A stretch of 64,000 bases of DNA, taken from Nocardia flavorosea NBRC 108225. Its GTDB lineage: Bacteria; Actinomycetota; Actinomycetes; Mycobacteriales; Mycobacteriaceae. Where the stretch lies: assembly GCF_001613385.1 (NCBI RefSeq), contig NZ_BDCG01000002.1, positions 310,001 to 374,000 of the forward strand, written 5' to 3'. The notes under the pieces are model-generated. The model was given only the letters and a program-made list of their open reading frames with translations, did no database searches and was not told the DNA's origin. Positions 1-8,858 of the stretch are shown piece by piece. Numbering within the stretch: the first letter of the stretch is position 1; every line of letters begins with the position of its first letter. The position numbers and the translations under genes were made by a program.

Positions 1-2
1 AT

Positions 3-215
3 CATTCCGGTGATTCCGATTCCACCGGCGCCGTGGCCGGCAATCTCCTCGGCGCCGGGCACGGACTGTCGGCACTGCCCGCGGAATGGGCCGGCGCGGT
101 GGAGGGCCGCGATCTACTGATCCAGGTCGCCGATGATCTGGTGACCGGTTTCCACTACGGCGACCGGGACCGCGCCGCGTCCCGATATCCGCTCGACACC
201 GCACCCGCCTCCTGA
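3..215 (+). CDS. ADP-ribosylglycohydrolase, C-terminal end (partial)
   Basis: Only the last 70 codons lie in the window; the frame is already open at base 3 and the start is upstream of the window. The visible part begins with HSGDSDSTGAVAGNLLG, the C-terminal metal-binding signature of the DraG/ARH ADP-ribosylglycohydrolase family. In that family the two aspartates of DSDST help hold a binuclear Mg or Mn centre that cleaves ADP-ribose from modified residues. The short tail after it (LP..W, then about 40 residues) fits the usual C-terminal helices. The substrate cannot be judged from this fragment. The next gene is on the same strand, 129 bases downstream. Confidence 0.85.
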   Translation, partial: HSGDSDSTGAVAGNLLGAGHGLSALPAEWAGAVEGRDLLIQVADDLVTGFHYGDRDRAASRYPLDTAPAS

Positions 216-344
216 GCGGTTGATCAGCACTTTCACCGACACTTCTACGAAACACTTGGGGGCAAGCTCCTCCGGCGGATATAACGTAACCGGGCCCCAT
301 CGTCGATCGATGGCCTGTGCCGTACACCGAGAAGGACAGGAAAT

Positions 345-1106
345 ATGGAGATTCAGGGAGCACGTGCAGTCGTCGTCGGAGGAGCCTCCGGAATGGGCCG
401 GGCCAGTGCCGAACTGCTCGCCGCCCGCGGCGCGAAGGTTGTCGTCGTCGACCGCACCGCCAGTGAGGGCAGCAAGGTCGCGGCCGACCTCGGCGGTTCC
501 TTCTTCGAAGCCGATGTCACCGATCACGCCGGCGTCGAATCGGTACTCGCCGAAGCGGTGGGACAGCTCGGCGGGCTCGATATCGCGGTCAACACCGCCG
601 GTGGCGGTATCGCCAAGCGCACACTGTCCAAGACCGGGCCGCACGACCTGGAATCGTTCCAGCAGATCATCAATCTGAACCTGATCTCCACCTTCAACCT
701 CAACCGCTTGCAGGCCTGGCATATGAGCCAGGGCGAGCCGAATGCCGACGGCGAGCGTGGTGTCATCGTCAACACCGCCTCGATCGCGGCGTTCGAGGGC
801 CAGATCGGGCAGGTCGCCTACACGGCCGCCAAGGCCGGTATCGCCGGTATGGCGCTGACCATGGCCCGCGATCTGGGTTCGGTCGGGGTCCGGGTGCTGG
901 CCATCGCGCCGTCCCTGTTCGATACCGGCATTCTGGCCGGTGTCCCGGAAGAAATGGTGACGCCGCTCGTCGCGGGCAACGCCTTCCCGAAGCGGATGGG
1001 CCGGCCGGAGGAATACGCGAAGCTGGCCTGCTCCATCGTCGACAACCCCATGCTGAACGGCCAGTGCCTGCGCCTGGACGCCGGTATGCGTTTCGCGCCC
1101 AAGTGA
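345..1106 (+). CDS. SDR oxidoreductase, 3-hydroxyacyl-CoA dehydrogenase type II (HSD10)-like
   Basis: A 253-aa classical short-chain dehydrogenase. The Rossmann motif GGASGMG lies near residues 12-18 and the catalytic Ser146-Tyr159-Lys163 set is intact (NTAS and YTAAK). The stretch around INLNLISTFN, GERGVIVNTAS and FEGQIGQ resembles HSD17B10-type 3-hydroxyacyl-CoA dehydrogenases more than generic sugar SDRs, so oxidation of a 3-hydroxyacyl-CoA is the preferred guess. The start is the ATG after AGGACAGG. An acyl-CoA thioesterase gene follows on the same strand after 215 bases, which supports a role in acyl-CoA turnover. Other hydroxy substrates such as steroids remain possible. Confidence 0.8.
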   Translation: MEIQGARAVVVGGASGMGRASAELLAARGAKVVVVDRTASEGSKVAADLGGSFFEADVTDHAGVESVLAEAVGQLGGLDIAVNTAGGGIAKRTLSKTGPHDLESFQQIINLNLISTFNLNRLQAWHMSQGEPNADGERGVIVNTASIAAFEGQIGQVAYTAAKAGIAGMALTMARDLGSVGVRVLAIAPSLFDTGILAGVPEEMVTPLVAGNAFPKRMGRPEEYAKLACSIVDNPMLNGQCLRLDAGMRFAPK

Positions 1107-1117
1107 ATGGCTGAACC

Positions 1118-1146
1118 CGCCGCGGACGGCCCGGCCGTCCGCGGCG
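1118..1146 (+). terminator. Hairpin downstream of the HSD10-like SDR
   Basis: Perfect 12-bp GC stem (1118-1129 with 1135-1146) and a 5-base loop, starting 11 bases after the SDR stop. No T-run follows, so it may slow rather than fully stop transcription. Confidence 0.5.
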
Positions 1147-1321
1147 CGGCTCGTCGGCGCAGCATGCACCGGAGCAGAACTGCGCATCCACAATGGTTCC
1201 CGGCGCACGAGTGCGGCACCGGGGCCGAACCCTCTCGCAGCACGTATGCCGGACCGGAACGACGGCACGTTCCGTCCGCTCGAACATCGCGGCTCATGGC
1301 CGCGCACCACTGGAGGTGGCC

Positions 1322-2194
1322 ATGAGCCCGGAAGCCGTGCGGTCCGCGGAATCGGTGGCCGACCGCCTCACCCTCGAACGCCTCGGCGACTACCGCTTCC
1401 GGGGACGCACCCACGACGGGCCCGCGCGGCGCAGCTATGGCGGCGAAGTCGCGGGTCAAGCCGTATTGGCCGCAGGGCGCACCGCTCCCGCGGATCGGCC
1501 GATCCATTCCGCGCAGACCTATTTCCTACTCCCCGGTGACACCACCGTTCCCACCGAATTCGTGGTCGAACCGGTGCGCGACGGCGGTTCGTTCTCCACC
1601 CGGCAGGTCGAGGCGATCCAGAACGACCGGGTGACCTTCACGATGCTCGCCTCCTTTCACCGCCCGGAGGAGGGTCTCGAACATCAGGTCGCCACACTCG
1701 ACACCCCCGGGCCCGATGAACTACCCGATATCGCCACGGCTTTCGCCGGCTTTCCCGAGGCCCTGAAGTGGACCTCGGTCTTCCTCGACGCACTCGGTAT
1801 CGAGGCCCGGTTCCCGGAGCCGCCGGCCCGCGCGCAGGCCATGCGCGGGGAGGTGGCCCCGGCCCGGCAGCGGGTGTGGTTGCGAACCCGGGCGCCGCTT
1901 CCCGACACGCAGCTCGAGCAGGCAGCCTGTCTGATGTATTTGAGCGATCTGCTGTTGCTTTCGGCGGCCACCGGCCCGCACGGCGAAGAACTGGGCAACC
2001 GCGATCTCCAGGTGGCCACTGTCAACCACTCCCTGTGGTTCCACGCGCCGCTGCGGGCCGACGACTGGTTCCTGCACGACCAGTACGGCCGCTGGGCCGG
2101 CGGTGGCCGCGGGCTCGCCCACGGCGAGATCCTCGATCGGTCCGGGCGTTTGTGCGCGACCACCATGCAGGAAGGCCTGATCCGCCGCCGTTGA
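1322..2194 (+). CDS. tesB: Acyl-CoA thioesterase II (TesB family)
   Basis: A 290-aa double-hotdog thioesterase that would hydrolyse acyl-CoA to free acid and CoA in the cytoplasm. N-terminal hotdog features include RRSYGGEVAGQA (about 36-47) and HSAQTYFL. The C-terminal hotdog holds YLSDLLLL (Asp209), ATVNHSLWFH (Thr233) and the terminal MQEGLIR (Gln283), matching the Asp-Thr-Gln catalytic set of E. coli TesB. The frame stays open upstream, but the ATG at 1322 is preferred because it follows GGAGGTGGC closely and gives the family's usual length. It probably acts with the upstream hydroxyacyl-CoA dehydrogenase-like SDR. Confidence 0.85.
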   Translation: MSPEAVRSAESVADRLTLERLGDYRFRGRTHDGPARRSYGGEVAGQAVLAAGRTAPADRPIHSAQTYFLLPGDTTVPTEFVVEPVRDGGSFSTRQVEAIQNDRVTFTMLASFHRPEEGLEHQVATLDTPGPDELPDIATAFAGFPEALKWTSVFLDALGIEARFPEPPARAQAMRGEVAPARQRVWLRTRAPLPDTQLEQAACLMYLSDLLLLSAATGPHGEELGNRDLQVATVNHSLWFHAPLRADDWFLHDQYGRWAGGGRGLAHGEILDRSGRLCATTMQEGLIRRR

Positions 2195-2376
2195 GTCCAC
2201 GGTGATCCCCGGCGGCTGTACTGCGGTCCGGGTGACGGTGACCGGCACAGCGGCAGTGCCGCCCCGCGCTCGGCCTCGGTCGTCCGCCGGACGGTGCCGG
2301 CATACCGGAGAATGTCCTGCGGCCGGCCCGACCGCACCGTATCGACGTCGCCGCGGCCCGCATCCGGGACGACCGG

Positions 2377-3423
2377 TTATCGGCCCCGATCCAGCGCCGC
2401 GCCTTCGTCGGCCGCTTCCCTCACGGATGATTCGATATGCCGGGCGGGCGGGGTATCGTCCGGCGGCACCGGAGCCGTTGTGCCGAGGGTGAATTGCACG
2501 CCGGTCAGTTCTTCGGCCACCGCCCACAGCCGGCGGCCGATTTCGGGGTCGTGGGCCGACGGCGCGGCAGGCACGGCGATCGGGGGGCCGACCAGCCCCC
2601 AGCGGTGTGCGGGGCCGAAGAAGCCGGCGCCCTGGACCGCGGGGTCGAGCGCGGCCCGCAGGATCGGCTGTGCGCCCTGTTCCGGCGTCTGGGTGAAGAG
2701 GCGGGCAAGGGTCATCACGACACCGCTGTAGGCGACCCGGGCGACGATGCTCTGTTCCCGCAGAATGGTCGACCGCACGCCGCCGGGATGGGCTCCGACC
2801 GACAGGGCCGGCGCCCCGGCCGCCGTGAGGCGGCGTTGCAACTCCACCATGAACGTCGTGGCGGCCATTTTCGACCGCGAATAGGTGACGAGCCGGCCGA
2901 AACTGTGTTCGGACTGCAGATCGTCGAAATCCAGTTCGGCATTGCCGCGACCGTGGCTGAGACTGCCGACACTGACCACCCGTGCGGCGGGGGCGGCGGT
3001 GAGCAGATCGATCAGTTGCGCGGTCAACGCGAAATGCCCCAGAAAGTTGATCCCGAAATCGCTTTCGAAACCGTCGACGGTCAACGTCCGCGTACCGGTG
3101 ACGACACCGGCATTGTTGATCAGCAGGTCGAGCCGGGGTAGTTCGGCGTGCAGGCGGCGCGCACACTCGGCGATGGAAGCGAGGTTGCCGATATCGACGT
3201 GGGTCGTTCGGATGTCGGCCCCCGGAACCGAAGCCTCGATATCGCGCTGGGCCGCCGCGGCCGCGTCGTCGTTACGGCAGGCAAGAACGACCTGAGCGCC
3301 ACGGCGGGCCAGCCCGCGCGCCACCTCCAGGCCGATACCGGTGTTCGATCCGGTCACCACTGCGGTACGGCCCGACTGATCGGGCGCTCCGGCCGCTGTC
3401 CACGGTTGGTTCGACGAGCTCAC
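2377..3423 (-). CDS. SDR oxidoreductase, retinol-dehydrogenase-like
   Basis: A 348-aa short-chain dehydrogenase. The N-terminus (WTAAGAPDQSGRTAVVTG) is typical of the actinobacterial retinol/protochlorophyllide-type SDR group. The cofactor motif TGSNTGIG and the catalytic YSRSK are present, with NNAG between them. The natural substrate is unknown; the family reduces or oxidises bulky alcohols and ketones. The start is GTG at 3423. The gene is convergent with tesB across 182 bases in which I see no feature. The C-terminal 40 residues after TLGTT are rich in Pro, Asp and Arg and look like a disordered tail. A promoter with an inverted repeat lies just upstream, suggesting its own regulation. 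Confidence 0.8.
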   Translation of the reverse strand: MSSSNQPWTAAGAPDQSGRTAVVTGSNTGIGLEVARGLARRGAQVVLACRNDDAAAAAQRDIEASVPGADIRTTHVDIGNLASIAECARRLHAELPRLDLLINNAGVVTGTRTLTVDGFESDFGINFLGHFALTAQLIDLLTAAPAARVVSVGSLSHGRGNAELDFDDLQSEHSFGRLVTYSRSKMAATTFMVELQRRLTAAGAPALSVGAHPGGVRSTILREQSIVARVAYSGVVMTLARLFTQTPEQGAQPILRAALDPAVQGAGFFGPAHRWGLVGPPIAVPAAPSAHDPEIGRRLWAVAEELTGVQFTLGTTAPVPPDDTPPARHIESSVREAADEGAALDRGR

Positions 3424-3504
3424 GGCATCTATCCAGTTCCGGCGGGTGCGGTGCCGTCCGGGGTCGCGCTCCGTCGCCTACCACCGGACAGCCGGTCCAG
3501 CGGA

Positions 3505-3534
3505 AGTATAAAACAATTCTCCATCAGAGAGAAT
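3505..3534 (-). promoter_or_regulatory. Promoter with inverted repeat upstream of the SDR
   Basis: On the minus strand a TATACT -10-like hexamer (3505-3510) lies about 80 bases before the GTG start. Just upstream is the inverted repeat ATTCTC-N7-GAGAAT (3516-3534), which covers where a -35 would sit. This is an operator-like arrangement. No regulator gene is adjacent. Confidence 0.45.
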
Positions 3535-3538
3535 AACG

Positions 3539-4417
3539 TTATCGCGGAGCCGCCTGCGGCACGGCCACGAGGCCGCCCTTCCGACCCACTCCCCCCAGGA
3601 TCAACCGTTCCTCGGCGGTCTCCGGCGCACGTACCGGCCCCGAGGGCCACCACTGGTCGAGCGGCACCACGCCCGGATCGATCAATTCCAGCCCCGCGAA
3701 ATAGGATTCGATCTCCGCACGGGTGCGGTACCAGCCCGAGCCCAAGCCCTTCTCTACGAAACGCCGCTCCACCTCACGCGCGAGTTCATGGTCCGGGGAA
3801 CCCTCACCCGGATCCCAGAAATGGGTAATCGCCACATACGACCCTGGACTCAGCGCCTCCACCAGCCGGGCCACGATGCCCGCGGGATCCGCGGAATCCG
3901 GCAGGTGGTGCAGTACGGAGCCCAGGACCACCGCGACCGGCCGGTCCTGGTCCAGGTAGCGCCAGACCGGCGAGTCCGTTCCGAGGACCGCGGGATCGGT
4001 GAGGTCGCCGTGGAGGTAGACGGTGTCCTCGTTGGTTTCCAGCAGCACCCGGCCGTGCGCGCTGACCATCGGATCGTTGTCCAGGTAGACGACTCGCGCC
4101 CACGGATTCACCAGCTGGGCGATTTCGTGGGTATTGCTCACCGTGGGCAGTCCGGCGCCGGCATCCAGGAATTGCTCCACACCGACGACTCCGGCCAGGT
4201 ACCGCAGCACCCGGCGCAGCCAGGCCCGGTTCCGGCGCGAGACCGCGCACATTCCGGGCGCGATCTCCAGAACCGCGTCGAGCGCCTGACGGTCGGCCTC
4301 GAAATTGTCCTTGCCGCCGAGGCTGGCATCGTAGACGCGGGCGATACCGGCCCGCGAGGTATCGGCCCCCGCCGGGGGGCGACCGGGGTCCGGCGAGCTG
4401 AACGACGAATCTGGCAT
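3539..4417 (-). CDS. SAM-dependent methyltransferase (Methyltransf_19 type)
   Basis: A 292-aa protein matching the actinobacterial SAM-dependent methyltransferase family PF04672. It shows the family landmarks RVYDASLGGKDNFEADR near the N-terminus, FLDAGAGLPTVSNTHE (SAM-binding loop), VVYLDNDPMV (acidic residue for ribose) and VLHHLPD. The substrate of this family is unknown; members are abundant in Nocardia, Streptomyces and mycobacteria. The frame extends 29 codons upstream, but the ATG at 4417 follows AGAGAGAAAACC and starts the conserved region correctly. Transcribed in the same direction as the SDR downstream (115-base gap), though the promoter-like repeat between them suggests separate units. 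Confidence 0.8.
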   Translation of the reverse strand: MPDSSFSSPDPGRPPAGADTSRAGIARVYDASLGGKDNFEADRQALDAVLEIAPGMCAVSRRNRAWLRRVLRYLAGVVGVEQFLDAGAGLPTVSNTHEIAQLVNPWARVVYLDNDPMVSAHGRVLLETNEDTVYLHGDLTDPAVLGTDSPVWRYLDQDRPVAVVLGSVLHHLPDSADPAGIVARLVEALSPGSYVAITHFWDPGEGSPDHELAREVERRFVEKGLGSGWYRTRAEIESYFAGLELIDPGVVPLDQWWPSGPVRAPETAEERLILGGVGRKGGLVAVPQAAPR

Positions 4418-4686
4418 CGGTTTTCTCTCTATCCGGTTGTGGTGTGGTGCGACGTCGACAGGTAGGGGTCGACAGTGGTGACGGGGGCACCGTCGCGAAT
4501 TCATCGCCGGCCGGAGAAAAACCTTCCGAAAATATTTCCGCTGCGCTCATCTGCGCATGTACCCACCGAAAAATCGTTGGCCACAGCACGTCCGGTCGAT
4601 CATGATCACCCGGGGACTGCGCCGGGCGCAGGAGCGCTCACGCGCCCGGGAACAGCACGCGGGCGAGATACGAAGGAGGTCCACGG

Positions 4687-5403
4687 ATGGGCCATACACA
4701 CGATCTGCTGCTCGAAGGGGTGGTCGGCTCGACGGCCTACGGTCTGGCCGGTCCCACCAGTGATATCGACTACGCCGGAATCTATGTGGAGCCGACGCGG
4801 AACCTGCTGGGCCTGCATCCGCCGGCCCGGCAGACCCGCCAGGGCCGCGGCGGTGCCGATGCGACCTATCACGAAATCGGCAAGGCGATGCGACTCATGC
4901 TCTCGTGCAACCCCACCGCGACCGAAATCCTCTGGCTCGACGACTACACCGCCGATTCGGCGTTCGGCCGGGAACTGGTGGAGTTGCGGACCTGCTTCCT
5001 GTCCGCAGACCGGGTGCGCGAGGCGTTCTTCGGCTACGCCACGAGCCAGTTCTGCCGACTGACCGGTCCCCGGCCGCAGGCGCCGGCCGCGCGCCGGGCC
5101 AAGCACGCCCGGCATACCCTGCGCCTGCTGTGGCAGGGCTACGAGCTCTACACCACCGGCCGCCTGCCGATCCGCGTTCCCGACCCGGCGCGGTATCACG
5201 CACTGGGTGCCGCGATCGAGACGGATCCCGGTGCCGAGGCCGTTCATCGAGTCGTCGCCGACTACGAGCATCGTTTCGATACCGCCGTCACCGCGTTGCC
5301 GCAGGCGCCGGACGAGGCGCCGTTGGACGATTTCCTGCACCGGGTGCGCCGGGCACATCTGGATTCGCCGGAAGCCACCGCCAGGAAAGGATTGGCGCTC
5401 TAG
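4687..5403 (+). CDS. RlaP-type predicted nucleotidyltransferase
   Basis: A 238-aa protein with the minimal nucleotidyltransferase signature GS-N10-DID: Gly14-Ser15 in VVGSTAYGL and Asp26/Asp28 in SDIDYAG. This matches PF10127 (RlaP, RNA-ligase-associated nucleotidyltransferase). The two Asp residues would bind Mg and an NTP. The remainder (YHEIGKAMRL, NPTATEILW, and a helical C-terminus with KHARHTLRLLWQGYELYTTG) fits stand-alone members. No RNA ligase gene lies nearby. The start has an excellent GAAGGAGGTCC site. The transferred group and target are unknown. Confidence 0.75.
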   Translation: MGHTHDLLLEGVVGSTAYGLAGPTSDIDYAGIYVEPTRNLLGLHPPARQTRQGRGGADATYHEIGKAMRLMLSCNPTATEILWLDDYTADSAFGRELVELRTCFLSADRVREAFFGYATSQFCRLTGPRPQAPAARRAKHARHTLRLLWQGYELYTTGRLPIRVPDPARYHALGAAIETDPGAEAVHRVVADYEHRFDTAVTALPQAPDEAPLDDFLHRVRRAHLDSPEATARKGLAL

Positions 5404-5474
5404 AGTATTTCTACGACTCGCGCGCACTCAGCCTGTTCCGCGCGCACCATGCATCACCGAGCTCGGAGTCGCTC

Positions 5475-6749
5475 ATGAGCCCTATCGACAGCGCGCCCGC
5501 CACCTCGCGTCGCTACCACCGGCTCGATATTTCCCAGCCCGCGTTCTGGGCCCGGGATTTCCGTGACCGCGACGAGGTTTTCGCACAGTTGCGTACCGAA
5601 CCCGGACTCACCTGGCACGCACCGCCGCCCGCGGTGTTCCCACATTCCGAACCCGGTTACTGGGCGGTGACCAGACACGAAGATATCGCCTTCGTCAGCC
5701 GCCATCCCGAGCTGTTCACGTCGGCACTGGGTATCAGCATGGACCCGATGCCCATCGAGCTGCAGCGGCCCACCACGTTCTTCCTCACCATGGATCCGCC
5801 ACAGCACACTCGGTACCGGCGTCTGATCAGTTCGGCGTTCACGCCGAAACAGGTGCGGCGTATCGAATCCCAGATCCGGGCCAATGCCGCCGGAATCGTC
5901 GGCGAATTCCTCGCGGACCTCTCCTCGGGCGCGCCGGTCGATTTCGTCGACAGCGTATCGCGCAAACTTCCCATGCGCACCATTTCGGACATGATCGGAA
6001 TCGATCCGGCGGAACGTGACGCGGTCGCCCAGGCCGCCGAGGCCATGTTCGGCTCCAGCGACGAGGAGTACGCCGCCCTGGCGGAACGCGCGGAATTCTT
6101 CATGGCGCAGTTCGGCATTCTGCACCGCGCCGGTACCGATCTGGCCCGGTTGCGGCGTACGGAGCCCCGCGACGATCTCATGTCCGCCATCGTCGCCGCC
6201 GAGGTCGACGGCCATCGGCTCACCGACGAGGAGGTCGGGGCGTTCATGGTACTGCTGGCATCGGCCGGTAACGACACCACCAAACAGGCCACCTCCCATG
6301 CTTTCGAGGCGCTGGTGGAGCGGCCCGCCCAGCGGGAATGGCTGCTGGAGGATTTCGACGCGCGAATCGGCGGTGCGGTGGAAGAGTTCATCCGCTGGTC
6401 GACCCCGGTGCTGCATTTCGCCCGCCATGCGGTGTCCGATACCGACGTCGCCGGCACCCGGATCCGGGCCGGTGAAAAACTCGTGTTGTTCTACTGTTCG
6501 GCCAACCGCGACGAAACCGCACTCGACGATCCGCATATCTTCGATATCACCCGAACCCGGAACACGCACTCCGGGTTCGGGGGTGGCGGCGCCCACTTCT
6601 GCCTCGGCGCCTGGCTGGCCAGGATGCAATTGCGGCTGTTGTTCCACGAGTTGCTGACCCGCGTCCCCGAAGTGGCGCTCGGGAAGCCGGAGTACGTACA
6701 CAGCGATTTCATCCACGGCGTCAAACGGATGGCCGTGCAGCGGGTCTGA
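5475..6749 (+). CDS. Cytochrome P450
   Basis: A 424-aa soluble bacterial P450. It has the I-helix oxygen-activation motif AGNDTT (264-269), the ExxR pair E304-R307, and the haem loop FGGGGAHFCLG with the Cys376 thiolate. The MDPPQHTRYRRL stretch near residue 106 is typical of actinobacterial CYP124/125/142-like and terpene hydroxylases, so a terpenoid, sterol or branched lipid substrate is likely but not proven. The frame runs in from upstream without a stop, but ATG 5475 gives the normal length. No ferredoxin is adjacent. It is followed by a small DUF1059 gene, and two mycofactocin-type dehydrogenases lie 1.2-3.3 kb downstream that could oxidise its alcohol product. Confidence 0.9.
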   Translation: MSPIDSAPATSRRYHRLDISQPAFWARDFRDRDEVFAQLRTEPGLTWHAPPPAVFPHSEPGYWAVTRHEDIAFVSRHPELFTSALGISMDPMPIELQRPTTFFLTMDPPQHTRYRRLISSAFTPKQVRRIESQIRANAAGIVGEFLADLSSGAPVDFVDSVSRKLPMRTISDMIGIDPAERDAVAQAAEAMFGSSDEEYAALAERAEFFMAQFGILHRAGTDLARLRRTEPRDDLMSAIVAAEVDGHRLTDEEVGAFMVLLASAGNDTTKQATSHAFEALVERPAQREWLLEDFDARIGGAVEEFIRWSTPVLHFARHAVSDTDVAGTRIRAGEKLVLFYCSANRDETALDDPHIFDITRTRNTHSGFGGGGAHFCLGAWLARMQLRLLFHELLTRVPEVALGKPEYVHSDFIHGVKRMAVQRV

Positions 6750-6822
6750 TCGGTCGTCATCGCGGCGCCCCGGCTATTACGCTGAGCGGCGTTATCTCCC
6801 CATGACGAAAGGACGACAGTCG

Positions 6823-6969
6823 ATGAAAACCCAGCTCAACTGCCCGTGCGGTGAACACCTGACGGGCGCGAACGAGGACGAACTGGTCGACAACGTGCGC
6901 AAACACCTCGCCGAGAACCACCCCGGCCACGACTACACCCGGGATCAGATCCTGTTCATGGCCTTCTGA
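6823..6969 (+). CDS. DUF1059-type small protein
   Basis: A 48-aa protein beginning MKTQLNCPCGEHLTG and continuing HLAENHPGHDYTRDQI, which is the compact pattern of DUF1059 (PF06348): a CxCG element followed by an HxxxxHP element that could bind a metal. The function is unknown. GAAAGGACG lies 8 bases before the ATG. It sits 73 bases after the P450 stop and may be on the same transcript. Confidence 0.7.
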   Translation: MKTQLNCPCGEHLTGANEDELVDNVRKHLAENHPGHDYTRDQILFMAF

Positions 6970-7116
6970 CACCAGGCCCGTCGCGCCCGTACCGGCCGCC
7001 GGACCCGGCCGGACGCGGGCCGCTTCGCCCCGGCGTACGGGCAACCGCACGACGAGACGCCGGACGCGGGCGTGTTATATGGATCCGGACGGCAACGCCC
7101 GCCAGGAAGGATCCCC

Positions 7117-7830
7117 ATGGACGATCACACCCTCGCCGCGACCTTGGCCGACGAGGCCGGCGAACTACTCCTGTCGATCCGCGAACTCGGCGGGCGGGTC
7201 GGTGACCAGCGGTCCAACCGTCTGCTGCTCGACCGATTGGCCGAGCTGCGCCCGGCAGATGCCGTGCTCTCCGAAGAGTCACCCGACGACGCGGCCCGGA
7301 CCGAACGTTCCCGGGTGTGGATCGTCGATCCCCTCGACGGCACCCGGGAATTCGGCGAACCGGGGCGGCCGGACTGGGCCGTGCACGTGGCGCTGGCGGT
7401 GGACGGTGAACCCGTGGCCGGTGCCGTCGCACTACCGGCCGCGGGCGTGGTCCTGCATACCGGCCGGCCGCCGGTGCTCGCTCCCCCGCCGCCTCCCGGC
7501 ACCGTACGGGTCGCACTGTCGCGCAATCGCCTGTCCTTCGAGGTCCGGCAACTCGTGACCAGGTTGTCGGCCACCGAGGTTCCGATGGGGTCGGCCGGAG
7601 CCAAGGCGATGGCGGTGGTGCGCGGTGAGGCCGATATCTACGCCCATTCGGGCGGGCAGTACGAATGGGATTCCTGCGCCCCGGTCGCTGTCGCGCTCGC
7701 GGCCGGGCTCCATGTGTCCCGGCTCGACGGATCCCCGTTGCGCTACAACCGGCCCGATCCCTACCTGCCCGATCTGATCATCTGCCGGCCGGAAATGGCC
7801 GAGGTCGCACTGAAAGCCTTGTCGGAGTAG
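7117..7830 (+). CDS. cysQ: 3'(2'),5'-bisphosphate nucleotidase / inositol-monophosphatase family (CysQ-like)
   Basis: A 237-aa member of the Li-sensitive Mg-dependent phosphatase family. Motif 1 is in EESPDDAARTERSRVW followed by IVDPLDGTREF, which holds the DPLDGT metal ligands. Motif 2 is YEWDSCAPVAVALAAG. The order SVGSAGAKAMAVVRGEADIYAH fits CysQ of actinobacteria, which hydrolyses 3'-phosphoadenosine 5'-phosphate to AMP in sulfur assimilation; an inositol or fructose phosphatase is the alternative. ATG 7117 follows AGGAAGG. No sulfate-assimilation genes lie beside it. Confidence 0.8.
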   Translation: MDDHTLAATLADEAGELLLSIRELGGRVGDQRSNRLLLDRLAELRPADAVLSEESPDDAARTERSRVWIVDPLDGTREFGEPGRPDWAVHVALAVDGEPVAGAVALPAAGVVLHTGRPPVLAPPPPPGTVRVALSRNRLSFEVRQLVTRLSATEVPMGSAGAKAMAVVRGEADIYAHSGGQYEWDSCAPVAVALAAGLHVSRLDGSPLRYNRPDPYLPDLIICRPEMAEVALKALSE

Positions 7831-7967
7831 ATCTCTGGGACAACAGCAACGCGACAGCACTGCTGCGGGCGGCTGCCGGTCCGGCCGGGGAGCACCGGCC
7901 CGTGCGGGTGGAACGCCTGTCGGCCCACAATGGTCGGACGTTTCCCGTAACGACAGGAGTAGAGCAA

Positions 7968-8789
7968 GTGAGCGGTCGACTATCCGGCAAGGTAGCTTTC
8001 GTCACCGGGGCGGCGCGTGGCCAGGGCCGCGCGCACGCGCAGCGACTGGCGGCGGAGGGCGCCGATATCATCGCGGTCGACCTGTGCGGCCCCTTGCCGC
8101 CCGCGGTGCCCTACGATTCGGCGACTCCGGAGGATCTCGACGAAACCGTACGCCTGGTGGAGGGCGCCGGTGGCAAGGTCTTCGCCGCCGTCGCCGATAC
8201 CCGCGATCTCGCGGCGCTGCGCACCGTTGTGGACGAAGGCGTCGCCCGGTTCGGCCGCCTCGATGTGATCGTGGCGAACGCCGGGATATGTCCGCCCGAA
8301 CCCTGGAACACCATCACCCCGGAATCGTTCCAGGCGGTGATCGACACCAATGTCACGGGTACCTGGAACACCGTGATGGCCGGCGCGCAGCACATCATCG
8401 ACGGCGGGCGCGGCGGGTCGATCGTTCTCATCAGTTCGGCGTCCGGGGTGGCCATGCAGCCGTTCATGGTCCACTACACCTCCAGTAAGCATGCCGTCAC
8501 CGGGATGGCGCGCGCTTTCGCTGCCGAACTCGGTAAGCATTCGATCCGGGTCAACAGCGTCGCCCCCGGTCCGGTGGCCACGCCGATGGGTTCGGGCGAT
8601 ATGGTCGGCGCCCTCACCCGGGCCGCCGAAACCAACGGACAGCTGTCCGGGATGAACACTCCGTTGCTACCGGAGGGAATCGCGATGCCGGAGGATATCG
8701 CGGACGCGGTGTGCTGGCTGGTGAGCGACGAATCCCGGTTCGTCACCGCCGGCAGCATCTCGGTCGATCTCGGTTCGGCGCAGTACTGA
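7968..8789 (+). CDS. Mycofactocin-coupled SDR oxidoreductase
   Basis: A 273-aa SDR with KVAFVTGAARGQGR at the N-terminus, EGADIIAVDLCG, and the catalytic Ser-YTSSK set. The RGQGR variant with the roughly 20-residue insertion after IIAVDLC (PYDSATPEDLDETVRLVE) is the hallmark of the mycofactocin-coupled (carveol-dehydrogenase-like) subfamily, which keeps its NAD bound and passes electrons to mycofactocin. The GTG start follows CAGGAGTAGAGCAA. Mycofactocin biosynthesis genes are not in this window and must be elsewhere. The next gene is a second mycofactocin-type enzyme, so the pair probably oxidises alcohols made by the upstream P450. Confidence 0.8.
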   Translation: MSGRLSGKVAFVTGAARGQGRAHAQRLAAEGADIIAVDLCGPLPPAVPYDSATPEDLDETVRLVEGAGGKVFAAVADTRDLAALRTVVDEGVARFGRLDVIVANAGICPPEPWNTITPESFQAVIDTNVTGTWNTVMAGAQHIIDGGRGGSIVLISSASGVAMQPFMVHYTSSKHAVTGMARAFAAELGKHSIRVNSVAPGPVATPMGSGDMVGALTRAAETNGQLSGMNTPLLPEGIAMPEDIADAVCWLVSDESRFVTAGSISVDLGSAQY

Positions 8790-8858
8790 CAGCGGCCGTC
8801 GCGGCGCGGTCGCGCGCGGCGCGACGGGCCTTCGTGCGGGTCGTGTGGGAAATCCGTA

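Noticed and set aside
114..1310. A 398-codon minus-strand frame over the HSD10-like SDR
   Set aside because: Antisense to an SDR with complete catalytic motifs; its product has no recognisable domain and no start signal.
8793..8830. GC-rich hairpin after the mycofactocin SDR
   Set aside because: Arms pair only with a bulge and several alternative registers; in sequence of this GC content it is not distinctive.
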